Origin: Syntrophales bacterium
Lineage (GTDB): Bacteria; Desulfobacterota; Syntrophia; Syntrophales; UBA2251
Length of the DNA stretch: 5,265 bases
Assembly: GCA_023230905.1 (NCBI GenBank)
Contig: JALNWL010000179.1
Location: forward strand, 1 to 5,265
Direction: 5' to 3'
Positions 4,256 through 5,265 of the stretch are shown here, one piece after another (the first letter of the stretch is position 1; each line of letters starts with the position of its first letter). The notes beneath the pieces are model-generated. The model ran no database searches, was not told the DNA's origin, and was given only the letters and a program-made list of their open reading frames with translations. Both the position numbers and the translations under genes were made by a program.

Positions 4256-5265
4256 TCCCGCGCACCCCCTGCTTCACCGCCCAGGGCCTCGGCCAGGCGG
4301 GCGGGGTCGTCGGGATAGAGGTTGCGGACGAAGTTCGTGATCTCGGCCACGAAATTCCTGTCCGGCTTCATTCCGTCCTTTGTCTTCCGTCCGGTCAGCG
4401 ACAGGGCCTGGCCGTAATGCCACGACGCCTTGAGCCAGGAGAGCTCCGGCGGGGGCGAGGACGGTCCCGTGTTCTTCGACCGGACGGCCCAGTAGTTGCC
4501 CATGTCCACGTGGAGGTGAGGGTTGATCGACCCCGTGCCGGCGTAGTACGCCGCCCGCTCCATGCTCGCATCGGCGCCGCGCATCCAGCGGGTCATGTAG
4601 TCGTGGCGGTCCCACAGGTAGGTGTACTCCCAGGCGAGGCGCACATGGGTTTCGGCGTTGAGCGGGTTACGGCGGATCGCGTCCTCGAGCGCGGCGATGA
4701 CCGGTCCGTGCGAGGCGCGCCAAGCGGCCTGCGCCGTTGTGAGCGACGGCGCGGCGGGTCTTGTCTTTGCCGGGGCCGCATCCGGTGCGGTCGCACCTTC
4801 ATGGCCGACGGCCCCTGCGGCGGGTTTGGCCGGAGTCGCCCGCGGCCCGGTTGTTTCAGACGTTGCCGCTTCCCGGACCGCGTATGCCGCCTGCATCAAG
4901 CGGTCCCGCCGGTCCATCAGTTCCCGCGCGAGTTTCGAACGGTATTCCGCGTTTGCCCCGTCCCAGGCGATGGCCGACCGGATGTTGTCCAGCGATTGGT
5001 GCTCCTCCAGGTTCATCGTGAGATTGCCGACGGTGGCGCAGTGGGCCTCGGCGACGGCGTGCCGGACCGTCCAAAGACCCGTCCACACGATGAGGACGAT
5101 CACGAACGCGGCCGCGATCCCGCCCGCTCCCGCCATCCGAAGGTGTATGCGCCTCCAGCGCATCACGTCCTCACGCCGCTGCCGCTCCAGGTGCAGCGCG
5201 CTCAGGCCGATCGCGCACACGGCGGCGAGCATCATGAAGTTCGCCGGGATGTGCAGGTTGAAGTC
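4252..5265 (-). CDS. O-antigen ligase/polymerase-family membrane protein with TPR-like tail, C-terminal part
   Basis: Members of this family (Wzy/WaaL type) join or polymerise lipid-linked glycans on the periplasmic face of the inner membrane. The frame continues past the internal ATG at 5235 to the window edge and reads DFNLHIPAN (5265-5239) before a membrane helix; I recognise that motif from the end of the O-antigen ligase domain, so the gene starts off-window and at least 337 codons are seen. Numbering from the ATG at 5235: a short helix (1-14), a basic cytoplasmic turn (17-33, ERQRREDVMRWRR), a second helix (34-57), then a soluble periplasmic tail. The tail has TPR-like pairs at about 76-122 (IAWDGANAEYRSKLARELM) and 179-208 (AIRRNPLNAETHVRLAWEY), and a third region, NPHLHVDMGNYWAV (238-251). 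An Ala/Pro/Thr-rich linker (125-168) splits the first two. It is upstream of, and overlaps, the TIM-barrel gene, as first visible member of the operon. Ligase versus polymerase cannot be decided without the catalytic N-terminal part. Confidence -1.
   Translation of the reverse strand, partial: DFNLHIPANFMMLAAVCAIGLSALHLERQRREDVMRWRRIHLRMAGAGGIAAAFVIVLIVWTGLWTVRHAVAEAHCATVGNLTMNLEEHQSLDNIRSAIAWDGANAEYRSKLARELMDRRDRLMQAAYAVREAATSETTGPRATPAKPAAGAVGHEGATAPDAAPAKTRPAAPSLTTAQAAWRASHGPVIAALEDAIRRNPLNAETHVRLAWEYTYLWDRHDYMTRWMRGADASMERAAYYAGTGSINPHLHVDMGNYWAVRSKNTGPSSPPPELSWLKASWHYGQALSLTGRKTKDGMKPDRNFVAEITNFVRNLYPDDPARLAEALGGEAGGARE

Noticed and set aside
1908..4277. A 789-codon open frame on the - strand ending at the Ig-like gene's stop
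   Set aside because: The part before 2735 is an out-of-phase, Arg/Gly/Pro-rich shadow of the TIM-barrel gene. Real coding starts at the ATG at 2735, with a signal peptide and a good Shine-Dalgarno.
2759..4318. A 519-codon + strand frame antisense to the TIM-barrel gene
   Set aside because: Its translation is charged, Arg/Gly-rich and lacks hydrophobic segments or motifs. This is the usual antisense shadow in G+C-rich coding DNA.
5233..5235. ATG as the start of the ligase-family gene
   Set aside because: The DFNLHIPAN motif lies in frame just upstream, so this ATG is internal.

Overview
The window is a G+C-rich (roughly two thirds G+C by eye), densely coding stretch of what looks like a Gram-negative or at least diderm bacterial chromosome. 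The evidence for an outer envelope is an O-antigen ligase/polymerase-type protein, signal-peptide exported products and a polytopic lipid-carrier-type glycosyltransferase. The lineage cannot be named from this window. Strong G/C third-position bias and Ala/Pro/Gly-rich loops recall deltaproteobacterial, planctomycete-like or uncultured candidate-phylum genomes, but that is only an impression.

Layout: two transcription units converge on a 98-base gap (1810-1907). On the + strand, 1-1809 is the bulk of a GT39/ArnT/PMT-like membrane glycosyltransferase. Its reading frame is open to the left edge, and its first membrane helix lies upstream of the first possible GTG start, so the real start is outside the window. 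On the - strand, read from right to left, there are three genes. The first is the C-terminal third or so of an O-antigen ligase/Wzy-family protein with a TPR-like tail (5265-4252, start outside the window). The second is a secreted TIM-barrel, glycoside-hydrolase-like protein (4255-2780) that starts inside the previous stop codon as ATGA. The third is a signal-peptide protein with two Ig-like/CARDB-like domains and a C-terminal membrane anchor (2735-1908), 44 bases further on behind a strong Shine-Dalgarno sequence and a perfect intercistronic hairpin. The convergent gap holds a degenerate copy of a dispersed repeat with the CACCCTGAGCG...TCGAAG core.

How they may work together (inference): the three - strand genes look like one operon for surface polysaccharide. 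The membrane protein would polymerise or ligate glycan on the periplasmic face, the exported TIM-barrel protein would act on or bind that glycan, and the anchored Ig-like protein could serve as a surface scaffold. The convergent GT39-like enzyme would add sugars from a polyprenyl-phosphate donor in the same compartment. The TIM-barrel protein is the least familiar element: it has a clear GFYVADEPE motif but fits no numbered glycoside hydrolase family that I can name.
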